Shown here in pieces: positions 12,576-21,842 of a stretch of 64,000 bases of DNA. The stretch's first letter is position 1. Every line of letters starts with the position of its first letter. The position numbers were made by a program, and so were the translations under genes. Source of the DNA: Davidsoniella eucalypti (lineage: Eukaryota; Ascomycota; Sordariomycetes; Microascales; Ceratocystidaceae); contig RMBW01000005.1 in NCBI GenBank assembly GCA_004009845.1, positions 1 through 64,000 on the forward strand, written 5' to 3'. The notes under the pieces are model-generated. The model ran no database searches. It had not been told where the DNA came from and saw only the letters and a program-made list of their open reading frames with translations.

Positions 12576-13663
12576 GTTGTTATTGATCTGTTGTTGTTGT
12601 TGTTGTTGTTATATTTATTCTCTTCCTAAACTATTACGAGTGGATTTTCGAGTCCGGTCGTGCCGATTTTTCTGTCTCCGGTATATCTTATCCACTTCCA
12701 CCCGTATCCTAGTCCGGGTCCGGACTACCCTCTCGGGCTCCATAGGACGCCTTCATGGATACCCCCTGTAACTTCGAAACATCCTCAAACCATTCCCCAT
12801 AAAAAAGACCCACATCTTCCAAGCCCTAAGTGGGGCTACCATCCACGTAATCAGGTGACCGCACCATCCGACGCGCCTCCAAGAGGCTGGTGATCGAGTG
12901 TCGAGAGAAGAGAAAAATTGGCGTAGTCGAGTCGGGTGCGATGGTAGAGGCACAGCGACAAGACTCCCGCGCCGCGGGTTGGGCTTCCGGAACCTTCAAA
13001 AAATAGGTTGCCCTTCGAGTATGAGTGTGTCTCCCTGAGCTTTGTAGTGTGTAGTGACTCGGGAGACCAGCGATCGCGTGAGTGTGGCGAAAAGGGGGGC
13101 GATTGTTGGTGAGAACATCTCTCGAGAGAGGAAAAAGTCGGGCTCAAGGCCTCATACTCGATGCATCAATAAAGACAAGTGTCTCAAAAGATAAAAAGAA
13201 TGGACAGCAGCATCGGGAATATGTGCTGGTCGCTCTTGAAAACCCACGACGAAGGGGAAAAATTCGTCTTTGGACAAAGGGGGAGGTACTCGAACTCAAA
13301 GGTACCCCCCCGAGGGTTGTAGGAGGGAAGGTTGTTGGTTGTTATTGATCTATCCTCTACCGAAACTACAATGAATCAAATTTCGAGCCCGGCCCCGATT
13401 TTCCGTATATCTTGTCCGGGTCCGGCCCTACACTCCCGGGTCTCCATAGAACGCCTTCACGGATACCCCCTATACCTTCAAAAAACCCTCGAAAAACCAT
13501 TCCCCGGAAAAAGATAAAAATAATAGACAGCAGCAGCATTTAGGAATATGTACTAGTCGCTCTCAAAAACCCACGACGAAGGGGAAAAATTCGTCTTTGG
13601 ACAAAAGAGGGAAGTCACTTGAACTCAAAGGTACCCCCCCGAGGGTTGTAGGAGGGAAGATTG
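12576..13663 (-). mobile_element. Older, internally deleted tRNA-flanking element (copy C), split by copy A
   Basis: The main body is 13352-13663, and its tail end is the short stub 12576-12589 next to tRNA-Cys. It aligns with copies A and B but is diverged and lacks the central part: it jumps from the CATTCCCC region to the GACAGCAGC region. The right end (GAGGGAAGATTG) matches the family end. It is followed at 13664 by TGCGTCATCT, a 10-bp repeat of 12561-12570 in the tRNA-Cys gene, a plausible target-site duplication. Copy A is inserted inside its tail. No coding capacity. Confidence 0.7.
12590..13337 (-). mobile_element. tRNA-flanking repeat element, full-length copy A
   Basis: This 748-bp noncoding element starts with (GTT)n on the plus strand, which is an (AAC)n tail on the minus strand, and ends with GAGGGAAGGTTGTTG. 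It is flanked by an exact 14-bp direct repeat, GTTGTTATTGATCT (12576-12589 and 13338-13351). It is very similar to copy B at 30.6 kb. Orientation is given by the simple-repeat tail, which faces the tRNA gene, and by truncation of copy D at the opposite end. Open frames in it are antisense and interrupted between copies, so it is nonautonomous. SINE-like or non-LTR-derived origin is inferred; no tRNA-like head was found. Confidence 0.75.
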
Positions 13664-14452
13664 TGCGTCATCTCTGCCTTGATATTTCTACCATATCAGC
13701 CTTTATATAGAGTCTCGATCCGCGCAGCAGCAGTTTCCGGAACACCACCCAGGACAATACTCCCGGTCGATGGCCAGTGGCCTTCTAGACTAGGTGAAGT
13801 ACGGGTTACTGCAGCCCAAATCTAACAGATAGCCAACCAGAAAATCCGTGAACATGTCCTAGGATTGCACTAGACAGAGAGCCCCCTTGGTTTCGGTACT
13901 AGACTCTACAACTTCTTTAGAGACACTGAAGTATAGTCAAGACAAGACAGTACCAGCACTTAGAGGTTGAATAATAACATGGAAATCAATAATCTAAACA
14001 CATTAAGCTGCTGTTTGCTGGAAACATGAGTAAATGTTGATTCGAGTAGAATGTTAAATTTAGTCGAGGCCCGAGGTTTTAAGTGAGATATGCTCATTCC
14101 GCCCTTTGCTGTATGGCTGTGGAATTACAGCTAGTAAATGTTGAATGATAAATATAAATACAATCCCAATAAGTAAGCGTCAGCTGTAGTCAAAGCCGTA
14201 TAAATAAGGTTGATAATAAGAGATCTGTCCAGTAACAGAACCGACGTCGTATAACTTCATTGTACTAGAAATACGATAGTACAGTCAGCCAAAGCCAAAA
14301 GACGCAAAGTAAGAACATCAAGTACAAAGTAATAGATATAATGATACTAAGCCAGCGTTGCAGTAAAATCATTGTACAATATAGTAGCTATACCTACCTA
14401 CCTAGCGGATCAGTAGTTGTAATCTTGAGGGTTATGCGAGAGGTAGGGTTTC
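13664..14452. other. Intergenic region before the inverted duplication
   Basis: Moderately A/T-rich sequence. Apart from the 10-bp target duplication at its start, I see no gene or repeat. Confidence 0.55.
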
Positions 14453-14595
14453 AAGAACGAACTTTATCCGCTCCTAGTGTCCGAATCTGACTAGAGCTTC
14501 CTGGTGATATTTTGTGAAATTGTTTTACTTGAGGGGTTTTTATTGCTAGTGGTCTTCTGTCTCTGATAGGTGATGGCAGATTTATTGTTTTCAAT

Positions 14596-15120
14596 CTAAG
14601 GATGTAACCCTTTCCGACCTTGTCTCTGTTCTGAGGGTACTCCTATAGCTTGCCTTTGTATGTTCCTCAGTCTCGGGGTGACTTTTATGGCCAAAGAATG
14701 GGTGTCTAGTTGTTCCATTTCCACATTGTCTCTTATGACTGTCTGCTCTTGATATAATTGTTTCAATATTTCCTGGGTCTCCTCTTCATACTGACTATAT
14801 GACATAGCTAAAGAAATAGAGTAGCTTGGTGCCTCCAATGCAGTAGTTATTCTAAGTTAAACAGCTGCTTCCCTTATAGCAATTCCTTTTTTGGCCTGGA
14901 ATCTAAGTGAGTGATTCTCACCATCAAACAAACTGGCTTGCGATGCCTATGCTTGTACCAGTATTATCTACCTACTATTCGGATGATCCTTGTTGCAGCA
15001 CTAGTTCAAACCAGACATTGCAGCTGTGTTGTTGAAGTAGAACCAGATGTTCTTGCACCCTTCTATCAGTCTTAGGGTAAGATTTTTGAGTCCACGTAGT
15101 ATAGCAGGAGTTCCAGCACC
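14596..15120 (-). pseudogene. Decayed coding region in left arm (possible retroelement relic)
   Basis: Exact counterpart of 25047-25571 in the right arm. One frame runs about 175 codons and is interrupted by TAG and TAA codons, while the amino-acid sequence between them still looks protein-like. Recognisable pieces include GAGTPAILRGLKNL, IWFYFNNTAA and RFQAKKGIAIREAA. The NNTAA section faintly recalls the DNTAA section of fungal LINE RNase H domains, but I am not sure of this. The last 80 codons are open and Glu/Gln-rich. No in-frame ATG opens the region. Confidence 0.45.
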
Positions 15121-15895
15121 CACGATATGTTTCTATTTATCACTAGAGAAGTTGCTTTGGAAGAGTTTTGGTTGCTGATGTAGATGAAGCTGTTCTTCTT
15201 ATATCAAGCTTCAAGTAAACTATATGACAATCATCTAAAGGAGACTTTACTGTACCATTTGATATTATGATTATTGGTATGTAGGAATGATAGATTTACA
15301 AAGAGTCCAAAACTGAGAGATTTCTTGCAGTTTGCCTCATCTTAGACGCTGAATACTATCATTATCAGAGAAATCTCTATTTGCTTGCGTAAAAAACTGA
15401 CATAAGGCCGAACTATTGCATGATAGACCTTTGAGATAAGCATACTTCCATTCGGCAAAAACGTAATTTAGCTAGTTCAATATACTCTATTGAGGATTTT
15501 CACTAATACACACTCATAGGACTTTTTCTTGCTAGTTAGAAATTCATAAAGCCATTGTAGGCTAAAACATGGTAAGTTGAGCAATGAGTATATGCTTCTC
15601 CTTTGCTCGATTCTTCATATCATTTTGTGTATGTTGCCATGATTGCCATGGAGTGTGATATTATTATTGTAGTATATTATCCTATACTTTGGAACCAAGA
15701 TGTTTCCTGTAAAAAAAACTACATATGGCAATAAATTCAATGGCTGCCTCCAGTATTTTTGAATAGTGTGTATAAGTGCTCATTTGATGTTAAAAGAAAA
15801 TGCGTACAAATATTTTGTTAAGGGTGGCAAACTCCACTTACAACTTCAACTAGTTAAAGTCTGGGAGACAAGTCCTAATAAATTATGACTTCATA

Positions 15896-15925
15896 TAGGA
15901 CTCTTTCTTAGGACTCTTTCTTAGG
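15896..15925 (+). repeat. Short tandem repeat in upstream region of left secreted-protein gene
   Basis: About two and a half copies of a 15-bp unit beginning TAGGACTCTTTCT. The same repeat lies in mirror position in the right arm (about 24242-24271). It lies roughly 400 bp before the ATG and could be part of the promoter, but nothing shows a function. Confidence 0.55.
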
Positions 15926-16320
15926 ACTTTTCTCAGAATTCTTTGAGTATAAGAAGACGGTCTTTCTCCCCATCTAGGTGGTTTCTTCTTTCTCAAACTT
16001 CTTCATCAACAACAACTTTTGGTTCACTTGGCTAATACCATCCAAGCAATTAACACAACTACCTTCACACAATTACCAATCAACACAACTACCTTCTCAC
16101 TACTACCTTCTCACTACTTCTTAAGTAGTATTAAAAGCTTCTTATAACTAGTGAGTATTTGAATTCCCTTTCATAATCTATCATCTCTTATCATCACTAC
16201 CTTATACCATCATAACACTGCCAATCATTTGCCCTTTCCCTCACCTTTTCATTTATTCATATTAAAGCACTGTTACTAACAATTCGTAGCCTGATCTACA
16301 ATCTTTCCATAGCAGTTGCA

Positions 16321-18324
16321 ATGCACGTTAGAGCTCTAATAGTGGCAACAGTTGCCTGGACACTATTTGTCCAGGCAGTTGTTGCATCTGCCACAAATGG
16401 CACCTACACTTGGGCTTCTGCCCACTCTCTCAATGAGGCTTCAGCCTCTTTGCTTTGGAGCTCGAGTTCCACTGCTTTTGCTCTCCCGGTGTCAACTATG
16501 GAGCCTGTGCTTGCCCAGAAGGCTACAAACTCCTCGTCCTCGCCTACCTCGGTCTCCGTTCCCTCCGACATGGCCTCTCTAGAGACAAATGACTCTACGG
16601 TTGTGCAGTTATTTACGTTTATGCCGCACGTGTCTTTACATGACCGTACTGGCAACAACGCCTTTAACGTCCACTCCGCGGACGTATTTGCCTACGGATC
16701 TGAAGACTCCGTAGCGTCTCTCTTTGCGTACTCCGGTACGCCGCTCATTAACCTTGACCAGGTTTCTGAGCACCTACTTGCCGTCAGCTTCGATGGAGCT
16801 GATAAACTTGCCATCGAGTTCACTACCATAGATGCTGCCACCACCGCTCTGGATGTGTGGGCATCTGCCTTGGCTTCCACCTCTCAGGGCAGCGTCATGG
16901 TTATGACGCCAATTGGTTCTGTCAACTCACAGAACCATGGATGGTTCGGCGTCTCGGGCATCACTGCCCGAGAAAATACCATGATAGTGTTGGATGTCAC
17001 ACCCAACACAATCAATGATCTCGAGGATTGGAATGTCATGACTGACACGGCAGATAACTTCCAAAATGTCACGGATCCTCTGATGATCGAATTGGTCTCG
17101 TCGGTAGATGATACCACACCTTGGAAGTCAAAGTACATGTTCTTTGACTTCCAGCACAACAGTGGAATCACATACAGTGATTCCAACCTGGATCTAGGCC
17201 TTAAGTGCTCATCGTGTGCCGTGTCTGGAGCCATTGGCTTCAGTTACCGTGCTGGAAAGCACCATGGTGGAGACTTTAAGATCTCAACCAAAGGTGTGGT
17301 TGCTCAAACTTTACTTAGACTGTTTATCACTGGCCATGCTGTTCAGGGACTTTCAGGTTCTCAGCAACTGGTAGCACTCCCACCGGTTGTTTTCCAGATC
17401 CCTGATATTGGCTCTGTGTCTCTATCACTGAGTGACAGTATAGGTTATACTGTTAGTGATATCCAAGCGTACGCCCGGGTAGATTTTGGTGGCAAGATGA
17501 CGGTCTCCGACGATAACCGTCTCTTGGCTCATGCCGATCGTAGAGTGTGGAAAAGCCGGGTCGGTGCTAACATCGAAGCATCGAAGTTCTCGCTTTACAA
17601 GCCGACTGTTTCAGGTGGCTTGTATGGAGAAGTCTATGTCTACCACGGGATTCATGCCGAGGTAGCATTCCGGGCAGCATTCATCGATGCCTCCGTCGCC
17701 GCCACTGTGGATTGGAAATTTCCCCAGTTCCACCTAACAGCTGGAGCCTCATATGACGAGGCTTGTGGGCTGTGTGGCGGAGGAAAGCTCGGCCTTTCCG
17801 GCAATCTAGCACTGGAGAGTCTTACAACAGTTGGGCTCAAGCCAACCATCTTTGGCAATGACTTGTCATGGTTGTCATTTACGCGATCTACCACCACTAA
17901 AGTGCTCGATTTGCTTGACTTCTGTGTCGCGTCAGGGCCAACGTGTAAAAGCCGCTGGGTTGATTGGCACCACAAGAGATCATTCAGCAAAAAGGATGCT
18001 TCAAGACTATTCAAGGGCTCGGACCTGACTGTAACTCATGACGTTGACTTGCCCTTTGAAACTGAAGATATGCCTTCCGATGTTGCTGATGATTTGTTTG
18101 ACATGCTAGAGGATGATCGGACCAAGTGGTCCAAGACATCTTCTGGTGCCATGGTTGGCCGACTGGTTGATATGGTTTCTGAGCGGGAATGGATCCCCGG
18201 CTCCGTCAGAGAGCCGTTCAATCCAATCAAGGATGACTGGTCCTTGACTTCTGCTCAGAAATCAGACATGCTCCGTATACACCCGGAGTATAAGGAGGAT
18301 TTCGATGAATGGGAGCTTGAGTAA
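16321..18324 (+). CDS. Secreted protein of unknown function, left copy
   Basis: Single-exon gene of 667 codons with ATG at 16321. The N-terminus (MHVRALIVATVAWTLFVQAV, then VASA) is a clear signal peptide with likely cleavage after Ala-Ser-Ala near residue 24. Several N-glycosylation sequons follow early (NGT, NSS, NDST). The centre is beta-rich with CSSC and CGLCGGG cysteine pairs, and a dibasic KR lies near residue 555. The C-terminus is acidic and ends DFDEWELE. The layout recalls the two-part DUF7029/DUF7223 architecture of fungal secreted proteins (an N-terminal part with VMVMTP and a later CxxCxxSG segment), but that assignment is from memory and tentative. An identical copy lies at 21843-23846 on the other strand. 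The gene is intact in both arms; which copy is original cannot be told. Confidence 0.9.
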   Translation: MHVRALIVATVAWTLFVQAVVASATNGTYTWASAHSLNEASASLLWSSSSTAFALPVSTMEPVLAQKATNSSSSPTSVSVPSDMASLETNDSTVVQLFTFMPHVSLHDRTGNNAFNVHSADVFAYGSEDSVASLFAYSGTPLINLDQVSEHLLAVSFDGADKLAIEFTTIDAATTALDVWASALASTSQGSVMVMTPIGSVNSQNHGWFGVSGITARENTMIVLDVTPNTINDLEDWNVMTDTADNFQNVTDPLMIELVSSVDDTTPWKSKYMFFDFQHNSGITYSDSNLDLGLKCSSCAVSGAIGFSYRAGKHHGGDFKISTKGVVAQTLLRLFITGHAVQGLSGSQQLVALPPVVFQIPDIGSVSLSLSDSIGYTVSDIQAYARVDFGGKMTVSDDNRLLAHADRRVWKSRVGANIEASKFSLYKPTVSGGLYGEVYVYHGIHAEVAFRAAFIDASVAATVDWKFPQFHLTAGASYDEACGLCGGGKLGLSGNLALESLTTVGLKPTIFGNDLSWLSFTRSTTTKVLDLLDFCVASGPTCKSRWVDWHHKRSFSKKDASRLFKGSDLTVTHDVDLPFETEDMPSDVADDLFDMLEDDRTKWSKTSSGAMVGRLVDMVSEREWIPGSVREPFNPIKDDWSLTSAQKSDMLRIHPEYKEDFDEWELE

Positions 18325-18332
18325 GCTCGCCC

Positions 18333-19683
18333 CAGTCAGCCACCGGATTCAATGCTGTGGAAAGGCATCTAGAGCTTGAGCTTGCTCGCTTTGGGCGCTA
18401 ACATATCTATCAACCGTTTTCATCTTAGTAGTTGCAATTTAATTTCATATCTTTCAATTCCAACAATTTGTACAATGTGTATCTGTGAATAGGTATGGTT
18501 TTATTCTCTTTCCAGAGTGTCTTTGCAGAGTGCAGGCCGTGTAACTGAGGGGGTAGTGATCCTAGTCAGGCTATCAACTTCAGCACATACAAACTGTGGA
18601 AATATCAAGATAACACCGAAAAGCTATACAGGCCTATATATGTTAATTGCCTTCTAGTAAGTACCACTATGATTATTTGTCCTAATATTCCCTAAAGGTG
18701 TAATTATTTTCCCGCATGGGCGCCCCTTTAAAGCAGCCGACTATAGATCTGCAACAAAGCAAGAAGATGAGATGACAGGATGGGTCTAGCCGTTTGTTAT
18801 ACAAAGCTGCAATCAAGACTTTGGTATTCTTGTACACAAGGCATAAGGTAGTTATCTCCCAGATATAGAGGAGCAAGCGAGTCTCGATTGTGCATAGCCT
18901 GGGCCTGAAATATCTTCCAGAATCAAGCGGCTGATATTGCAAAAGCAACAGAAGTAGTTAGATAAGCTGGCAAGCATGCCCCCCGCAGGACTCATAATGG
19001 ATGATGCAGCCACAAGGGAAGCTATTAGATGGCACCAACTAGACGACAAGCATCCACTGCGAGAAATGGGGTTTCCCTAAGTAGACGTAGGTGTTGCTAC
19101 TGTAAGAGGGATGCCAGACTAGTCTGAGCAGTCCAGGATACTAGGAACATAGAAAATTGGTGCCAGAAAACACGGCCTCACCGGGAGTCGAAAAGGAGCT
19201 CTTAGATAAATCTCTAGACTATAAATAAAATCATCACCATCATCTTTACTTTATCACGATTTTCAAATGTTTCTCTTCTTGATAATATTTACAGAGAAGA
19301 GAAGTGTGGCACAATAACTTATAAGTTGCGCCATACTATAACAACTAGAAGCTGATGATGTCATCTTAACTATTGTAATTGTGAAATTACTATTGTAAGC
19401 CAAGGGTTTTTTTTTTTTCAATTCATTTATCTTATGGAGCTATAGCCAAGGTTGTAGATTGGGCACAAAATCCCCATTAGGCGCTGACTATATAACCGGG
19501 CTGAATAGCCTGACCACAAAGCCTATCCGCAAAATCCTAAAGTGTAGATTATTGCTGCTTATCTTGTCTTTTCTTCAATTCAGCATCTATACACTCATCC
19601 AAGAACTAATGTTCTGCCCTTCTGCTCATCTCATAAAGATCTCATAACTTCCAACTCTAGTTCGAAAGACAACATTTCTCGCC
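18333..19683. other. Spacer of the inverted duplication, proximal part
   Basis: Unique sequence after the left arm. No gene is supportable. It contains a LINE 3' tail at 19406-19443 and a TATA-like CTATATAA near 19487, which may serve the NLR-like relic that follows. Confidence 0.55.
19406..19443 (-). mobile_element. Severely 5'-truncated LINE-type tail
   Basis: A T run followed by CAATTCATTTATCTTATGG and GAGCTAT, which on the minus strand is a poly(A)-tailed 3' end. It is flanked by an 8-bp direct repeat, AGCCAAGG (19398-19405 and 19444-19451). The same 3' end recurs at 61800-61853. Length is under 40 bp, so only the tail was copied. Confidence 0.6.
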
Positions 19684-21678
19684 ATGGCGTCCCTACGGCG
19701 TCCAGAAAAAGATGAATATGAGATTGGCTGGATTTGTGCCTCGTCCCAGGAACTGTCTGCTGCTAGACTTATGTTCGATGAGAAGTTTGGCTCACCCAAA
19801 AAACAGTCTTCAGCAACCCTCAGCAGCTATCTCTATGGGCGCATTGGGGAACACAATGTGGTTTTATATTGCCTACCATCAGTTGGCCAAACTCAAGCTG
19901 CCGCAGCTGCTACTGGCATGGCGAATGCCTTTTCTACATCTCTCCGCTTCATACTTTTGGTAGGAATCGGCGCCGGAATTCCCTCTCCAAACTATGATAT
20001 TCGACTTGGTGATATTGTGGTCGGTACACCCTCAAATACATTTAGTGGTGTTGTTGCATACGATTCTGGCAAACTCCTTAGTGATGGGCAGTTTCAACGA
20101 CAAGGCCAACTCAACGCCCCTCCAGACATATTACTGTCAGTGCTGAACCGCTTACAATCCAATATCGATATTGGTGAACTCTTGTTTCCCAAATACATTG
20201 ATGAAGCTCTACTGGCATGTAATGTAACGGCCAAGAAGCGTTTTGCAAGACCGGCCCCTCAAAGCGATAGATTATTCCGTGCAGAGCACATACATCAATC
20301 CAACGCCCCGACTTGCGACTCCTGTCCACCAGAATGGGAAGTACCGAGATCAACGCGGGATAATGATGCTCCCCTGATGCATCGCGGTGTTATTGCATCT
20401 GGAAACTCTGAGATACAAGATGCAACCAAGCGTGACCAACTACAACAAGAGATTGGGGCCATATGTGTGGAAATAGAGGCTGCCGGCACAATGAAGCAAT
20501 TCCCATGCCTGGTTATTCGAGGCATTTCAGGTTATGCAGATAGCCACAAACAAGATGAGTGGCGTGGCTATTCTGCTCTCTCTGCCGCTGCCTATGCCAA
20601 AGGGCTCCTAGGCTATGTGAATAAGGGCCATATTAGTACCATGATACCTGCCTCAAAATGCATCAGTAAGTTACATTGAAGCTCTGTTCAATAGAACTAC
20701 CTATATTGAGTATATGATTCTAACATGTTCGTGAACTAGGTAGTTGTATCACCGAGAACACGAATAGACTGATGAATCACAACGAAAACCTGCAGAGCCA
20801 AACGGTCGACAAGCAAAGGGAAATCGAGATATCAAATTGCCATCCGAGACTTGAAATCTAGTCCATACAAGCAACACAAAACCCAGAAGCGGTGAAAGGG
20901 ACGTGTGTCTCGACTTTCCGAAACCCTAAATTTACCAATTGGCTCAGCAACATGAACAACGACCTTCTTTGGATTTCGGCTGATGCAGGGTGTGGAAAGT
21001 CGGTTTTGAGCAGGTTTCTCATCGATCAACAACTGATCAGAAATTTCCCGCCAGCTTCAGCCTCCCCCGATTCTTCACCTTCGATTTGCTATTTTTTCTT
21101 TAAAGACAATGAAGCACAAAATAGTCTCGCCACAGCTCTTTGTGCAATCCTGCACCAGCTTTTCCACCACCAACCGGATCTACGGAAACATGCCTTGAGC
21201 CCTTGGAGACAAAACGGGACTGGACTTCGGAATGAAATAGCCCTGGAAAATCTTACTTGTAGCCATCAATGATGAATGTTTCACCAACACATTCATTGTT
21301 GTAGATGCCTTGGATGAGTGCTGTCGCAAAGATCAATCCACATTCATTCATTTAGTCACTACATGGTTCACAACGACCAAAGACTCAAGGTGCTCCTCAT
21401 GGTTGAAGATTTTGTTCACTAGTCGTCCCTATTGGGATATACATGACAGCTTCTATCCTACCACCAGCGCCTTTCCTCATATCAAGATTCCTATGGAAGA
21501 TGAGGACGTTTTGATTTGGGATGAGATCAATCTATTTGCGAAAACTCGCATTGCTGGGCTCAATACATCAACAAATCACCGACATAGGATTGAAGACAGA
21601 CTCCTCGGTACGAAAAATCACACGTATCTGTAGATCAACCTAGTGATAAACGAGATCTGTAGCTTTGGCTTTATATAG
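19684..21678 (+). pseudogene. Broken NLR-like gene: nucleoside-phosphorylase-like domain + NACHT
   Basis: Exon 1 (19684..20665, ATG in good context) encodes about 327 aa of a phosphorylase/nucleosidase-like domain. The family signatures are VGIGAGIPSPNYDIRLGDIVV and, later, VIRGISGYADSHKQDEW. A likely intron runs 20666-20739. Further downstream are NACHT elements: P-loop DAGCGKSVLS near 20985, CYFFFKD near 21090, Walker B VVDALDEC near 21300 and a TSRPYWDI sensor near 21420. These pieces lie in different frames. Frameshifts are visible near 20835, 20905 and 21245, and a TAG at 21631-21633 replaces a codon that is usually Trp. The sequence then ends 157 bp before the right arm, without the usual C-terminal repeats. 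Fungal NLRs act in non-self recognition; this one is not functional. Confidence 0.8.
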
Positions 21679-21842
21679 CATTTCATTTAAAAGGCTGTTC
21701 ATTGATGCAATAATCACATAGTTGTACAAGGGAAAATTTAGATAATACTTCATTAAAACATATATAGTGAAAGAAATCAAACTAAATAAAGGTACAACAA
21801 ACATTAAACCACTCTATATGGAACATGATAATGAGGGCGAGC

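Larger units (their letters stand above)
14453..18332 (+). repeat. Left arm of a 3,880-bp inverted duplication
   Basis: Position x in this arm is the reverse complement of position 40167-x in the right arm (21835-25714). All reading frames translated from the two arms are identical, and the noncoding sections I compared also match base for base. Identity breaks sharply at 14452/14453 on the outside and at 18332/18333 on the inside, 8 bp after the stop codon of the secreted-protein gene. The arm holds that gene, about 1.2 kb of upstream sequence and a decayed coding region. No target duplication or terminal repeat is visible at the edges. Confidence 0.95.

Noticed and set aside
12645..12660. 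B-box-like TTCGAGTCC inside the tRNA-flanking element on the plus strand
   Set aside because: Lies at the tail side in the wrong orientation for the inferred element direction and has no A box; not evidence of a SINE head.
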